From the NCBI GenBank assembly GCA_036567785.1, contig DATCTV010000037.1, forward strand, positions 186,001 through 250,000: a stretch of DNA of 64,000 bases, given 5' to 3'. This DNA comes from Desulfomonilia bacterium. Lineage in GTDB: Bacteria > Desulfobacterota > Desulfomonilia > UBA1062. The notes beneath the pieces were generated by a model. It saw only the letters and a program-made list of their open reading frames with translations, had not been told where the DNA came from and made no database searches. This document shows, one piece after another, positions 52,443-61,694 of the stretch; position 1 is the stretch's first letter; each line of letters opens with the position of its first letter. Made by a program: the position numbers and the translations under genes.

Positions 52443-53813
52443 ATGAATTCGAAAACATATGAGGGAACACTGGATGCGGCAACAGTCCTCAAGTATGAAA
52501 AGGCCCATGTCTTATACCCCTGGGCTGCCCAGAAATCGCTTAATCCCCTGATAATCGATCATGCCAGCGGAAATTATTTCTATGACACTGCCGGTAAAGA
52601 GTATCTGGATTTCAGCTCGATGTTCGTATTCAGCAATTTAGGGCACGCCGACCCCAGGGTTGTGGAGGCCATACATGTTCAGGCGCAGAGGCTGCCCGCG
52701 TCGGCATCACCCTTTGCGACAGAGGCCAAGGCGAAGCTTGCAAAACTCCTTGCAGACATAACGCCGGGCGACATTTCGAAGACGTTTTTTTCCACGAGCG
52801 GGGCCGAGGCCAATGAGGGCGCCATAAAGATTGCCCGGCTCGCCACAGGGAAAGACAAGATAATAGCCCGCTACCGGGCATACCACGGCTCGACCTTCGG
52901 GGCCATGGCATTGAGCAGTGACTTCAGGAACTGGAGCAGCGAACCGGCCATACCGGGCGTCATCCACTGTCTTGACCCGTACTGCTACCGTTGTCCGTTC
53001 GGCATGACTTATCCAGCTTGTGACCTTCAGTGCGCCAGGCATGTCGAAGATGTCATCCGCTTTGAAGGCGGAGAAAAGCGTGTGGCGGCCTTCGTGGCCG
53101 AGCCCATCGTAGGGGCGAACGGACTTTACGTACCGCCTGATGGATACTGGCAGAAAGTAAGGGAGATATGCGACAGGTATGGAGTTCTCATTATATGCGA
53201 TGAGGTCATGGTCGGCTTCGGCAGGACCGGCAAATGGTTTGCAATCGATCACTGGGGTGTTGTGCCTGACATCATCACCATGTCAAAGGGTATCACGACA
53301 GGCTATGTGCCGCTGGGCGCGACAAGCGTCAGAGAGAGTGTCGCGCGCGCGTTCGAGGATCAGGCCTATGTCCACGGCCACACCTATAGCGGGCACACCC
53401 TGGCCATGGCCGCAGGCGTCGCTGCAATCGAGGCCTATATCGAGGACGGCCTGGTTGAGCGCTCCGCCCTGATGGGTGAATATCTGATGGAAAAGGCCTG
53501 CGAACTCAAGGACAGGCATCCGAGCGTGGGCGACGTGCGCGGGAAGGGTCTCTTTGTCGGTATGGAACTGGTGAAGGACCGTGCAACTAAGGAACCCTTG
53601 CATGACATGTTCGTAGAAGGCCCGAGACCTGCTACCGCCAAGATGAAGGTCCTGGCCGAGGCCCTGAAAAACGGCGTCTACTGTCTGCCGGGGGTCGCCA
53701 GCGTGATCATGCTTGCCCCGCCTCTGGCAGTCACGAAAGACGAGATCGACTTTGCCATGGGCGTTTTCGACAAGGCCCTCGCTATTGCCGATGCGGAGAC
53801 GACAACGTCATAG
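52443..53813 (+). CDS. Class III PLP-dependent aminotransferase
   Basis: 456 aa from ATG 52443, placed after GAGGTGG; a GTG at 52434 is an alternative. PLP lysine K282 (TMSKGITTGYVPLG) and D253 (ICDEVMVGFGRTG) are present. It carries a cysteine cluster C181, C184, C193, C197 (CYRCPFGMTYPACDLQC) seen in a subset of omega-amino-acid transaminases. The donor may be an omega-amino acid such as taurine or beta-alanine, but this is open. A TATAAT at 52398-52403 lies upstream. The gene seems richer in G+C than its neighbours, so recent acquisition is possible. Confidence 0.85.
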   Translation: MNSKTYEGTLDAATVLKYEKAHVLYPWAAQKSLNPLIIDHASGNYFYDTAGKEYLDFSSMFVFSNLGHADPRVVEAIHVQAQRLPASASPFATEAKAKLAKLLADITPGDISKTFFSTSGAEANEGAIKIARLATGKDKIIARYRAYHGSTFGAMALSSDFRNWSSEPAIPGVIHCLDPYCYRCPFGMTYPACDLQCARHVEDVIRFEGGEKRVAAFVAEPIVGANGLYVPPDGYWQKVREICDRYGVLIICDEVMVGFGRTGKWFAIDHWGVVPDIITMSKGITTGYVPLGATSVRESVARAFEDQAYVHGHTYSGHTLAMAAGVAAIEAYIEDGLVERSALMGEYLMEKACELKDRHPSVGDVRGKGLFVGMELVKDRATKEPLHDMFVEGPRPATAKMKVLAEALKNGVYCLPGVASVIMLAPPLAVTKDEIDFAMGVFDKALAIADAETTTS

Positions 53814-53894
53814 CCAGGATATCAAACGGCAGCTTCATAAAACAAATATGTGATTCGCTGAAAACTGCCGGCCTGATCTTTATCCTGCTTTGTT

Positions 53895-55244
53895 CTATTT
53901 CAGATAGCTCAGGTGCTTTTCCTGCAGGACGAACATGTAGTCGAACACCTTGGCGGCGGCCTCGTACTTGTTCACGCATGGATCTGCCAGGAGCGCCTGG
54001 AAGGCAAGCTCGCGCGAGCCGTTTATAACGGCATCGGCGATCAGGTCGTTGGTGCCGATCTGGTTTGAGAGCAAAGCCTTGAAGCCCTTGGGATAGTTTT
54101 CAAGGCGGATCCCTTTAAGGCCATGTCTGGTCACGACAGCAGGCACCTCGACCGCCAGAAAGGAAGGCAAACCTTCGATATATCCTTCATTGGGCAGATT
54201 CACGGCCGCCTCCTCGTAGCCCGAATCCGTGATGATGCCTTCCATGATGGGCACAACTCGCTCATGCAGCTTGATTTCGATCTCCGGTTTTGCTTCAGCA
54301 AGCCACTGCTTATAGTAAAGCCAGAATTCCATGACGGCCTTGTTGTCGGCCGCATCATGTGCCCATGCGATATATTCTCCCAGATGGCTGTCGGAAGTGA
54401 TTGGCAGATATCCGTACCGTTCCAGCAGGATCTTGAAAATGTGGCGCTCGGCCCATTTGCCGGCCTGCGCCCTCAGCGCCGGCTCGCTCATGGGTGTGGA
54501 ACCGGCTTCGACCCGCTTCAACTCCCTTATGACCACATCCAGAGACAGGAACTCGCCGAAATAATCCGGGGCCTTGGCCCTGATATCCGGGTAGGCATCC
54601 CTGCCGCTGTCCTTGTAGCCGGCCTCGATCAGAATGCTGAAGTGGTTCAAACCGCCGGCGCGCAATGTAAGATTTTCAAAGGGTGTTCCCAGAATACCTG
54701 GCAGATGCTCTTCAAGGGATGAAATCTCGTGGCACAGGCCTGCGAATTTAAGATCCGGAAACCTGCGGTGTACCGTGGTGCAGATCTTGGTCATGGGATT
54801 GCTGTAGTTGAATACCATTGCCTGGGGACAGATGGTCTGAATATCGGCGCAGATATCCAGAATGGGCGGAATGATTCTAAGCGCATGAAAAAGCCCGCCG
54901 GGGCCGCCGTTCTCACCCATAACCTGGTTCAGACCGAAATGCAGGGGCATATGCCAGTCATAATCCCATAGCATGAATCGATCGCCTACTTCGATCGAGA
55001 TAATGCAGAAATCAGCGCCTTTGAGGGCCTCCTTGCGATCTGTAGTGGCCGAGACCGTGTACGGCAAATCCTTTTCCCTGATGAACTTCTCAGCATTATC
55101 GTGCACAGCTTCAAGCGTCACCGGATTGATGTCATGCAGCACGATCCGGCTGCCCGGGAGCACTTCACTCTGGAAGATATCCCCCATGGTGTCATAGCCG
55201 AACTGTGCGCTGCCTGCGCCGATAAGTACGATTTTTGAACTCAT
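53895..55244 (-). CDS. Glycoside hydrolase family 4 enzyme
   Basis: 449 aa. NAD-binding LIGAGSAQFG (7-16), SNPM (148-151), the metal motif C171-H172-E173 and H201 in GGLNHF match GH4, which uses NAD+ and a divalent metal ion for redox-assisted hydrolysis. In GH4 the CHE form is linked with alpha-glucosidases rather than 6-phospho enzymes, so a free alpha-glucoside is the best guess. It is convergent with the aminotransferase and shares its G+C-rich codon use. Confidence 0.85.
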   Translation of the reverse strand: MSSKIVLIGAGSAQFGYDTMGDIFQSEVLPGSRIVLHDINPVTLEAVHDNAEKFIREKDLPYTVSATTDRKEALKGADFCIISIEVGDRFMLWDYDWHMPLHFGLNQVMGENGGPGGLFHALRIIPPILDICADIQTICPQAMVFNYSNPMTKICTTVHRRFPDLKFAGLCHEISSLEEHLPGILGTPFENLTLRAGGLNHFSILIEAGYKDSGRDAYPDIRAKAPDYFGEFLSLDVVIRELKRVEAGSTPMSEPALRAQAGKWAERHIFKILLERYGYLPITSDSHLGEYIAWAHDAADNKAVMEFWLYYKQWLAEAKPEIEIKLHERVVPIMEGIITDSGYEEAAVNLPNEGYIEGLPSFLAVEVPAVVTRHGLKGIRLENYPKGFKALLSNQIGTNDLIADAVINGSRELAFQALLADPCVNKYEAAAKVFDYMFVLQEKHLSYLK

Positions 55245-55403
55245 TTAAAGCCCCCCTGTCGTTTTTAAAAGTTTGTCCGAAGCATAAGGTCAACAGAACC
55301 GTTGCTATCCATGCCATTTTATCGAAGTGTATGAATAGTGTAAATAAATCTTTAGAGGTATTTCCGGCGGTTTAAACTACACAGGAATGGATTTTCATAT
55401 TGA

Positions 55404-55430
55404 AGGGGATGGCAAGGTCTGCCATCCCCT
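55404..55430 (-). terminator. Strong hairpin after the PKD lipoprotein gene
   Basis: GGGGATGGCA (55405-55414) and TGCCATCCCC (55420-55429) pair perfectly over 10 bp, with one more A-T pair outside, and a 5-nt loop. It lies 7 nt past the stop of the minus-strand PKD gene. The T tract is poor, so it may work as a Rho-assisted end or a 3' stabiliser. It also separates this gene from the GH4 gene downstream. Confidence 0.6.
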
Positions 55431-55437
55431 GACGTGT

Positions 55438-57699
55438 TTAAGGCTCCAAGGCGTTCTGCCACCCAGCAACCGTCCAGGCAATTTGATTTCCGCCCGAGAA
55501 CGTGCAGGAGTAGTTGCTGTTGAACACAGTCTGGGATGCGCCGGTAAGGCCTGCGAAATTCAGCTGTCCTGAATTCCAGAAACCGTATATGTTTCGTGTG
55601 ACCGGGTTGGCGGCAGGTGTTGAGACTGTTACCGGATCAGTCAAACCCGGGGCAACAAGCTTTCCTGAAATGTATATGAGGGTCTGGCCGTTTTCCTGCT
55701 TCTGCTTGTAGTTAACTGGTTCGCTTGAAGAACCGAGCGTGTAGGCGTTGCCGTTGAGAGAAAAGCCGCCGCTCAGGTCGTAGTCACGGAAATCTGCATC
55801 CGATGCAGGTTCAGTGATGAGTGTGGGAACAATCTTCATGTTGATGGGAGTATCGGATCCGACATCGGGATAAGTCGGGTCGACCGTCCCGTAGTAGGTC
55901 TTGTATGCGATCTTCCACAGGTTGTATCTGACCTCACCCTTTGGATAAACAGCCTTGAGCGTGGTCATTGGAGTTATCGTCACCGAGTTCAGGAACAGAT
56001 ACTCAAGCCCGTTCGAGGTGGCCTTGTAATACCCCGATACGTTTGCGGTCAGGTCAACACCGCCCTCATTGCCGTAATACAGGCAGCTTTCCCATGGGTA
56101 CCCGGTTGCGCTGAAGTTGACAGATAAATCGCCTGTAAAAGCCCGGTAGCCATGCACCAGGGACCCAGGCACAATCTTTATGCTGCACGCAACGCCGGTA
56201 TCGGGATATGTGTAGTTGAATGTGGTTGTCAATGGGATGATAAGGACCAGCCTTAGAAGTTTGGCAAGCGCGTCAGGATCGTTGAAGATTGTATCAAGGA
56301 CAAGGTTTCCGGTAATCGTGTTCAGGTCGTCAAGCATGACATTGTAGAGGAACTCGTCGTCGTCCGTTGTAGTGTAATCGGCCCGTCCGTACCCGATACC
56401 GGCATAAGCAGTGTAGAGTGCAGTCTGGGCAGGCTTCTTGGGGTTCTCCTGTACTGTGACAGTAATGGTGTCACTCGACTGCAGTCCCCAGATGTCGGTC
56501 ACTGTAAGCCTGAAGCTCAGGACGGATCCGGCTGCAACAGAGGCCGTGAACTGGGTAATGGCGGTATTGGCGTTGGTCAGTGTAACCGCAGGTCCTGCTG
56601 TCTGCTGCCATTGATAGGAAATATCGTCATTGTCCGGATCATTTGAGGCCGAGCCGTCAAGCGTGACGATGAAGCCTACGTAAGCAGTCTGATCAGGTCC
56701 TGCTTCCGCCACGGGCGGTTTGTTCACATTGGTAACATTGACAATACATGTGTCACTCGATTTCAGTCCTCCATTATCTGTTACCGTCAGCCTGAATGTA
56801 AGTGCCGCACCAAAGCCCACAGAAGGGGCAATGAATGTTGGCTTGATCGCGCTGGAATTAGAGAGGGTAACGGAAGGTCCGCCAGTCTGTTCCCATAGAT
56901 AGGAAGCAATCCCATCGTCAGTATCAGTCGAACCCGAGCCGTCGAGTGTTACAAGAGCACCCTCATTGACTGTCTGGTCAGCTCCGGCTTCTGCTGTCGG
57001 CGGATCGTTTGTACCGGTAATATTGATAATACATGTAGCAGTCGATTTGAGCCCGCCGTTATCGGTTACTGTCAGCCTGAATTTCAGGGCAGTCCCATCC
57101 TCGGAAACATCAGGGGCTATAAATACGGGTTTTATGGCACTTGCATCAGAAAGGGTTACTGAAGGACCTTCTGTCTGTTCCCATAGGTATGATGCAATGC
57201 CGTCATCCGGATCATTCGAATTTGATGCATCGAGTGTTACAACTGAACCTTCTGTAACAGTTTGATCCGGTCCGGCGTCTGCAAATGGCGGCTTATTCAA
57301 ATAGGTGACATTGACTATACAGGTTGCAGTCGATTTCAGGCCTCCTTTATCGGTCACTGTCAATCTGAATGTAAGTGCAGCACCGCCTGGACCCACACTG
57401 GGTGCTGTAAAAGATGGTTTTACTGAAGAGGGGTTGGATAAGATTACGGAAGGTCCTCCGGTCTGTTCCCATAAATAAGAGGTAATCCCGTCATCCGGAT
57501 CATTTGAATTAGATGCATCAAGAGTGACAAGTGAGCCTTCTGCAACTGTCTGGTTGGGTCCTGTAATTGCAACTGGAGACTTGTTCTCTTCACCTTCTGA
57601 TGTACCGCCGCCGCCTCCGCCGCCGCCTCCACAGCCGGTCGAAATAATAGCGAGTGCTGCAATTACCAGGACGATAAAATTCGATAATGTTTTTTTCAT
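55438..57699 (-). CDS. Surface lipoprotein with four PKD-like repeats
   Basis: 753 aa. Signal peptide with lipobox around Cys23 (STGC), then nine glycines (24-32). Four PKD-like domains of about 92 residues follow (41-132, 137-227, 233-322, 328-418), each with the pattern PxAxAGPDQTVxEGxxVTLDxSxSxDxDDGIxSYLWEQT ... FRLTVTDxGGLxS. The last 335 residues are unlike the repeats and not recognised; they are rich in Tyr, Thr and Asp. Likely an outer-membrane surface protein for binding. The stop is followed by a strong hairpin. Confidence 0.88.
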   Translation of the reverse strand: MKKTLSNFIVLVIAALAIISTGCGGGGGGGGGTSEGEENKSPVAITGPNQTVAEGSLVTLDASNSNDPDDGITSYLWEQTGGPSVILSNPSSVKPSFTAPSVGPGGAALTFRLTVTDKGGLKSTATCIVNVTYLNKPPFADAGPDQTVTEGSVVTLDASNSNDPDDGIASYLWEQTEGPSVTLSDASAIKPVFIAPDVSEDGTALKFRLTVTDNGGLKSTATCIINITGTNDPPTAEAGADQTVNEGALVTLDGSGSTDTDDGIASYLWEQTGGPSVTLSNSSAIKPTFIAPSVGFGAALTFRLTVTDNGGLKSSDTCIVNVTNVNKPPVAEAGPDQTAYVGFIVTLDGSASNDPDNDDISYQWQQTAGPAVTLTNANTAITQFTASVAAGSVLSFRLTVTDIWGLQSSDTITVTVQENPKKPAQTALYTAYAGIGYGRADYTTTDDDEFLYNVMLDDLNTITGNLVLDTIFNDPDALAKLLRLVLIIPLTTTFNYTYPDTGVACSIKIVPGSLVHGYRAFTGDLSVNFSATGYPWESCLYYGNEGGVDLTANVSGYYKATSNGLEYLFLNSVTITPMTTLKAVYPKGEVRYNLWKIAYKTYYGTVDPTYPDVGSDTPINMKIVPTLITEPASDADFRDYDLSGGFSLNGNAYTLGSSSEPVNYKQKQENGQTLIYISGKLVAPGLTDPVTVSTPAANPVTRNIYGFWNSGQLNFAGLTGASQTVFNSNYSCTFSGGNQIAWTVAGWQNALEP
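56446..57579 (-). repeat. Four tandem PKD-coding repeats
   Basis: Four units of about 275-280 bp encode the PKD domains. The first three are the most alike; the fourth has drifted. Repeat-number change by recombination is possible. Confidence 0.75.
57607..57630. repeat. Duplicated 12-bp GCC/TCC repeat in the polyglycine tract
   Basis: The block GCCGCCGCCTCC occurs twice in tandem and encodes most of the nine-glycine linker after the lipid-bearing cysteine. Slippage would alter the linker by whole codons. Confidence 0.7.
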
Positions 57700-57878
57700 T
57701 TTTCATTCCCCGCTTTTATTTATTTAATTATATTTAAAAGTTACATTTATAAAATTTACTAATCTTTCCAATAATAATCTTATGCATTGATAAGTCAAGA
57801 TGCAGAACTTTTCATTCCCCACAATCGAATAACAGAATGTTACATGAGTTATGAAAAAAGGATTAATCTTATAAGTTA

Positions 57879-60194
57879 TCACACACTGAAGGTGGTTTCT
57901 GTCTTGAATATCTCCGACGGCAGCAATTTTTCTTCCCCGAATGTATCTATAAGGAGCACAGGCGATATGGTTCTCCCGCCTGCAAAGCGTATTTTGAGTG
58001 TGGTTTCATTGTACTGTTCAAGATAATCTTTAACAGCAAGCTCGGCCTCGCCCTTTCTTATTGCGGCGCCTTCCGGCAGATTGAGTTTTAATGGCCTTAC
58101 AAGCCTGAACGTATAGGATGCGACCTGTTTAAGCCTGCCCTTTTCGCATGTTTTCATGATTGAACCTTCAGGCATATGGCCTGAAAGCATTGCGTAAACT
58201 TCTTCCGCCGACAGGTCGTCTGCAAGATCAAGCTGCATGTATTCGTCTTCCGATGCTATTCCAAGTGATACGGGCGGAAGGAGGGTAAGCCTCATGGCAG
58301 GACTGAACCCTTCGGAATAGGAAGCCCTTAGTCCTGCCCTTCTCACGGCCCGCTTCATCATCTCGATGAAGTCCCTGTTGCCGATGAGCGACAGGGCCCC
58401 CATCTTTGAAAATCCTATAACATATGGAAACCGGCCCTGTGCCTTTTCTGAGAAAAGCTCGATCTTTTCTGCAGGTCCCCTGATGATGTTTCTGATGTCA
58501 CCTTCGCATACCCCGCACCCGAGGCAGGCATCCTCCCTGCAGTCAGGGCTCTGCTCAGCCGTGTATGCGAGTTCCCTTTCATGGATGAGGAAATCCCTTT
58601 TTATGCCCATATCGATGAATTCCCACGGCTGTGTTTCATTCAAAGGTCTTTTCCTGAGGTAATCTTCCGGGTCTATTCCTTCCTCATCAAAGGTTTTCAT
58701 CCATACATCGTTCCTGAAGGTGTCCGACCAGCCGTCAAGGTAGGCGCCCAGTCCGGATGCCTTTTCTATGACGCCTGCAAGCCTTTTGTCTCCCCTGGAA
58801 AAGACGCCTTCCAGAACCGAGAACCCGGGCTCGGTCCATTTGAGACTTATCTTTCTGTCCCTGAGTTCGCCCTTGAAGTACCTGAGGATTTCATTAAGCC
58901 TGACTGGATCAATCTGCGCCTCCCACTGAAAGGGTGTGAATGTCTTGGGTATGAATGTGGAAACGCTCACATTGACACCGCCCCTGAATGCGTTCGCAAT
59001 CTTTCTTGAAAGTCTGACGATTGCCTCTACATCGGCATCGGTCTCGGTGGGCAGGCCTATCATGAAATATAGTTTGATGAGCTTCCAGCCCTGCTTCTTG
59101 ATAATTCCGATACTTCGCAAAAGGTCGTCTTCTGTATTGCCCTTGTTTATGACCGTTCTCAACCGCTCTGTGGCTGCCTCTACCGCGAGAGTGAAGCCGG
59201 GCTTCTTCACCGATGAAATGATGTCGGCCATCCTTTCTGTCATTCCCTCGACACGCATGGAAGGCACACCGAGGGATATCTCACGCGACGGGCAGTTGAG
59301 CGATTCCATTATGTCTGCCAGATAGCTCAGGTCGGTTATCGAAAGGGCGGTCATGGCGAGGTTGTCATAGCCGGTTGCCTTCAGGCCCTTCCTGAATGTA
59401 TCCATGACCGAGCCGAAAGAACGTTCCCTGTATGGCCTGTAAATAATGCCCGCCTGACAGAAGCGGCACCCCCTTGTGCAGCCTCTCGCGACTTCCACTC
59501 CCAGCCTGTCATGGACTATATTAATATTGGGAACGATGATGTCCGACGGGAAAGGGTATTTATCAAGGTCAGGCAGTATCCTGCGGACCGGTCTGGCGGA
59601 CGAGCCCTGCATGTAAACGCCTGCAAGCCCGCTCATCGCTTCCATGCGTTCGTCCCGGTCTTCTGTATCAAGGCATATCCGCGCTATTTCAGCCACGACC
59701 TCTTCGCCGTCGCCGATTACGATCAGGTCGAAGAATGGTAAGTAAGGGGCAGGGCTGGATGTGCATGTTCCGCCTGCGATAATTATGGGGTCGGTCTTTT
59801 TGCGGTCCGCTGCATAAAGTGGAATGCCTGAGAGTCTCAGCATTTTAAGCACCGTTGTGTATGAAAGCTCGTGCATGAGGGAAAAACCAACGATATCAAA
59901 CATTCCAAGAGGCCTTTTTTCTTCCAGCGAGAAAAGGGGTTCGCCGTTTTTTTCAAGGAGCGAAACCATGTCGGGCCAGGGTGCAAAGACGCGCTGCGCC
60001 CATACGCCCTCGATCGAATTGAGGATATGGTACAGTATCTTCTGTCCCGAATGCGACATGCCTATTTCATAGGCGTCGGGAAAGGCCAGGGCAAAGCGGA
60101 GTTTTACTTCAGAGTCAGACCTTGCGGCCTGGTTCACCTCTCCGCCGGTATAGCGGCCGGGTTTCAAGACCTGTTCGAGTCCTTTGATTTCCAT
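57879..60194 (-). CDS. TIGR03960-type radical SAM protein fused to DUF2344
   Basis: About 771 aa from ATG 60194 (GGAGG about 13 nt upstream; GTG 60224 is an alternative). An N-terminal B12-binding-like region (about 30-170) precedes the radical SAM core, with the cluster motif C239-x3-C243-x2-C246 (RGCTRGCRFCQAG). A second cysteine group (CREDACLGCGVC) lies near residue 565, and the C-terminal DUF2344 (TIGR03936) domain follows from about 595. In other bacteria this pair often lies near ribosome or RNase genes, and a role in RNA modification has been suggested. It diverges from tilS. Confidence 0.85.
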   Translation of the reverse strand: MEIKGLEQVLKPGRYTGGEVNQAARSDSEVKLRFALAFPDAYEIGMSHSGQKILYHILNSIEGVWAQRVFAPWPDMVSLLEKNGEPLFSLEEKRPLGMFDIVGFSLMHELSYTTVLKMLRLSGIPLYAADRKKTDPIIIAGGTCTSSPAPYLPFFDLIVIGDGEEVVAEIARICLDTEDRDERMEAMSGLAGVYMQGSSARPVRRILPDLDKYPFPSDIIVPNINIVHDRLGVEVARGCTRGCRFCQAGIIYRPYRERSFGSVMDTFRKGLKATGYDNLAMTALSITDLSYLADIMESLNCPSREISLGVPSMRVEGMTERMADIISSVKKPGFTLAVEAATERLRTVINKGNTEDDLLRSIGIIKKQGWKLIKLYFMIGLPTETDADVEAIVRLSRKIANAFRGGVNVSVSTFIPKTFTPFQWEAQIDPVRLNEILRYFKGELRDRKISLKWTEPGFSVLEGVFSRGDKRLAGVIEKASGLGAYLDGWSDTFRNDVWMKTFDEEGIDPEDYLRKRPLNETQPWEFIDMGIKRDFLIHERELAYTAEQSPDCREDACLGCGVCEGDIRNIIRGPAEKIELFSEKAQGRFPYVIGFSKMGALSLIGNRDFIEMMKRAVRRAGLRASYSEGFSPAMRLTLLPPVSLGIASEDEYMQLDLADDLSAEEVYAMLSGHMPEGSIMKTCEKGRLKQVASYTFRLVRPLKLNLPEGAAIRKGEAELAVKDYLEQYNETTLKIRFAGGRTISPVLLIDTFGEEKLLPSEIFKTETTFSV

Positions 60195-60307
60195 AAACGA
60201 GATATTTCCTCCGGAAGTTTTCACTTAAAAGACATGGTCTGTTTATCACCCGCTCGATAAAGATGCACATGAAAATTGCTCGTTATTCCACTTGACCGCT
60301 ATTTTCC

Positions 60308-61615
60308 ATGATACTAAAAGCCGAGATCATGCTTGAGAGGTTCAAAAAAACACTGACGGAACTGTGCGGTGTAAGGCCCGGCGATGGTATACTGGCGTGC
60401 TGTTCGGGCGGCATCGATTCGATGGTGCTGTTGAGATTGATGAAAAATGCGGCCTTGGAACTGGGTTTAAAACTCCATGCCGTTACGGTCGACCACGGCC
60501 TCAGATGCGAGGCGCCTGGGGATGCGCAGTTCGTGCTCGATACCTGTGCCGTCCTGGGGGTCGAGGCGAGTCTTTATGAATTGAAGATGGATCCTGAAAT
60601 TTCCAACCTCGAGGAAGCTGCGCGCATCAGGCGGTATGAGGCCATATATGAATGCAGGGAAAGGCTGGGCTTTCCGTTCATTGCAACAGGACATACGGCC
60701 GATGACCAGGCCGAGACGCTTATCTACAGGCTGGTTCGCGGAACGGGTATTAGGGGCATGGCCGGTATGGGGCATGCAAGACCCGACGGTCTTATCAGGC
60801 CGATGCTTAACATAACAAGGGCCGAGGTCGAGGCTTTTGCCCGAAAGAATGATATCAGGTTTGTGACTGACCAGACGAACAGTGACCTCACTCTGGTGAG
60901 AAATCTCATACGAAAAAAAATTCTCCCCCTCATGAGGGAAATCAACCCGCTTGCCGAAACCGCAATTTCGAGATTTGCCTCGATTGCGGCTGTCGAGAAC
61001 TCATATATAGCAGACGAAACAGACAGGCTTATCGAGAGCGCCCTGATTCACGACTGGAACGTGTGCCGGGTTTATGATGCTCAGAAGCTGAAATATGCGC
61101 CGGAGGCCCTCATTCACCGGATGATCATAAAGATCTCGGCTGACATGCAGGGAGACCCGCGCGGGATACCGGCAACGGATGTGGAGCAGGCTTTGATGGT
61201 AATAAGGGGAAAAAGCAGGGCGCATACGATAATGCGCAGGGTCAGCATCAAAAGTGACGATAAATACCTGTCATTTGAAAAATATCCGTCCGCTCATTTG
61301 CTGTCTTTGTCTGATGGTGCATGCCCTGACAAACCCCGGGCTGCTGTTTATCATAACGGCGTTTATCAGGTGAATCCCATAGGAAAAAATCTTGAGATCA
61401 AAGGCATTACTGACGGCCTGAATGTGACTGTAAGGTTTTATCTCCCCGGTGATAAGGTGCAGGATAAAAAGGTGACCGCAATTTTTCAGGAGAGACACAT
61501 CCCCCCTGCTCTCAGAAAATACTGGCCCGTAGTGATCATGGACGGAGCTATCGTATCTGTTGCCGGTGTGCTTGATATAAGCGATATCAAAACGGTATTT
61601 CCTTATGATGCTTGA
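60308..61615 (+). CDS. tilS: tRNA(Ile)-lysidine synthase TilS
   Basis: 435 aa. PP-loop motif SGGIDS (33-38), then TVDHGLRCEA and ATGHTADDQAETLIYRLVRGTGIRG are typical. It converts C34 of the AUA-reading tRNA-Ile to lysidine, changing both codon and amino-acid identity. No good ribosome site precedes ATG 60308; ATG 60329 is an alternative. The C-terminal domain is complete. mfd follows on the same strand after about 80 nt. Confidence 0.93.
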   Translation: MILKAEIMLERFKKTLTELCGVRPGDGILACCSGGIDSMVLLRLMKNAALELGLKLHAVTVDHGLRCEAPGDAQFVLDTCAVLGVEASLYELKMDPEISNLEEAARIRRYEAIYECRERLGFPFIATGHTADDQAETLIYRLVRGTGIRGMAGMGHARPDGLIRPMLNITRAEVEAFARKNDIRFVTDQTNSDLTLVRNLIRKKILPLMREINPLAETAISRFASIAAVENSYIADETDRLIESALIHDWNVCRVYDAQKLKYAPEALIHRMIIKISADMQGDPRGIPATDVEQALMVIRGKSRAHTIMRRVSIKSDDKYLSFEKYPSAHLLSLSDGACPDKPRAAVYHNGVYQVNPIGKNLEIKGITDGLNVTVRFYLPGDKVQDKKVTAIFQERHIPPALRKYWPVVIMDGAIVSVAGVLDISDIKTVFPYDA

Positions 61616-61694
61616 GAATATGTTTATAATTCCGTTCTTTATTCCAGATGATGCCGAGGAGCATTCCGACGCAGCCTACGAAGGGAGCGTTTGA

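Noticed and set aside
53827-53870. CGGCAG / CTGCCG repeat between the convergent aminotransferase and GH4 genes
   Set aside because: Six paired bases around a 32-nt loop is not a convincing terminator.
61608-61694. A 28-codon frame between tilS and mfd, ending right at the mfd start
   Set aside because: Very short, no clear ribosome site and no recognisable sequence; chance is likely.
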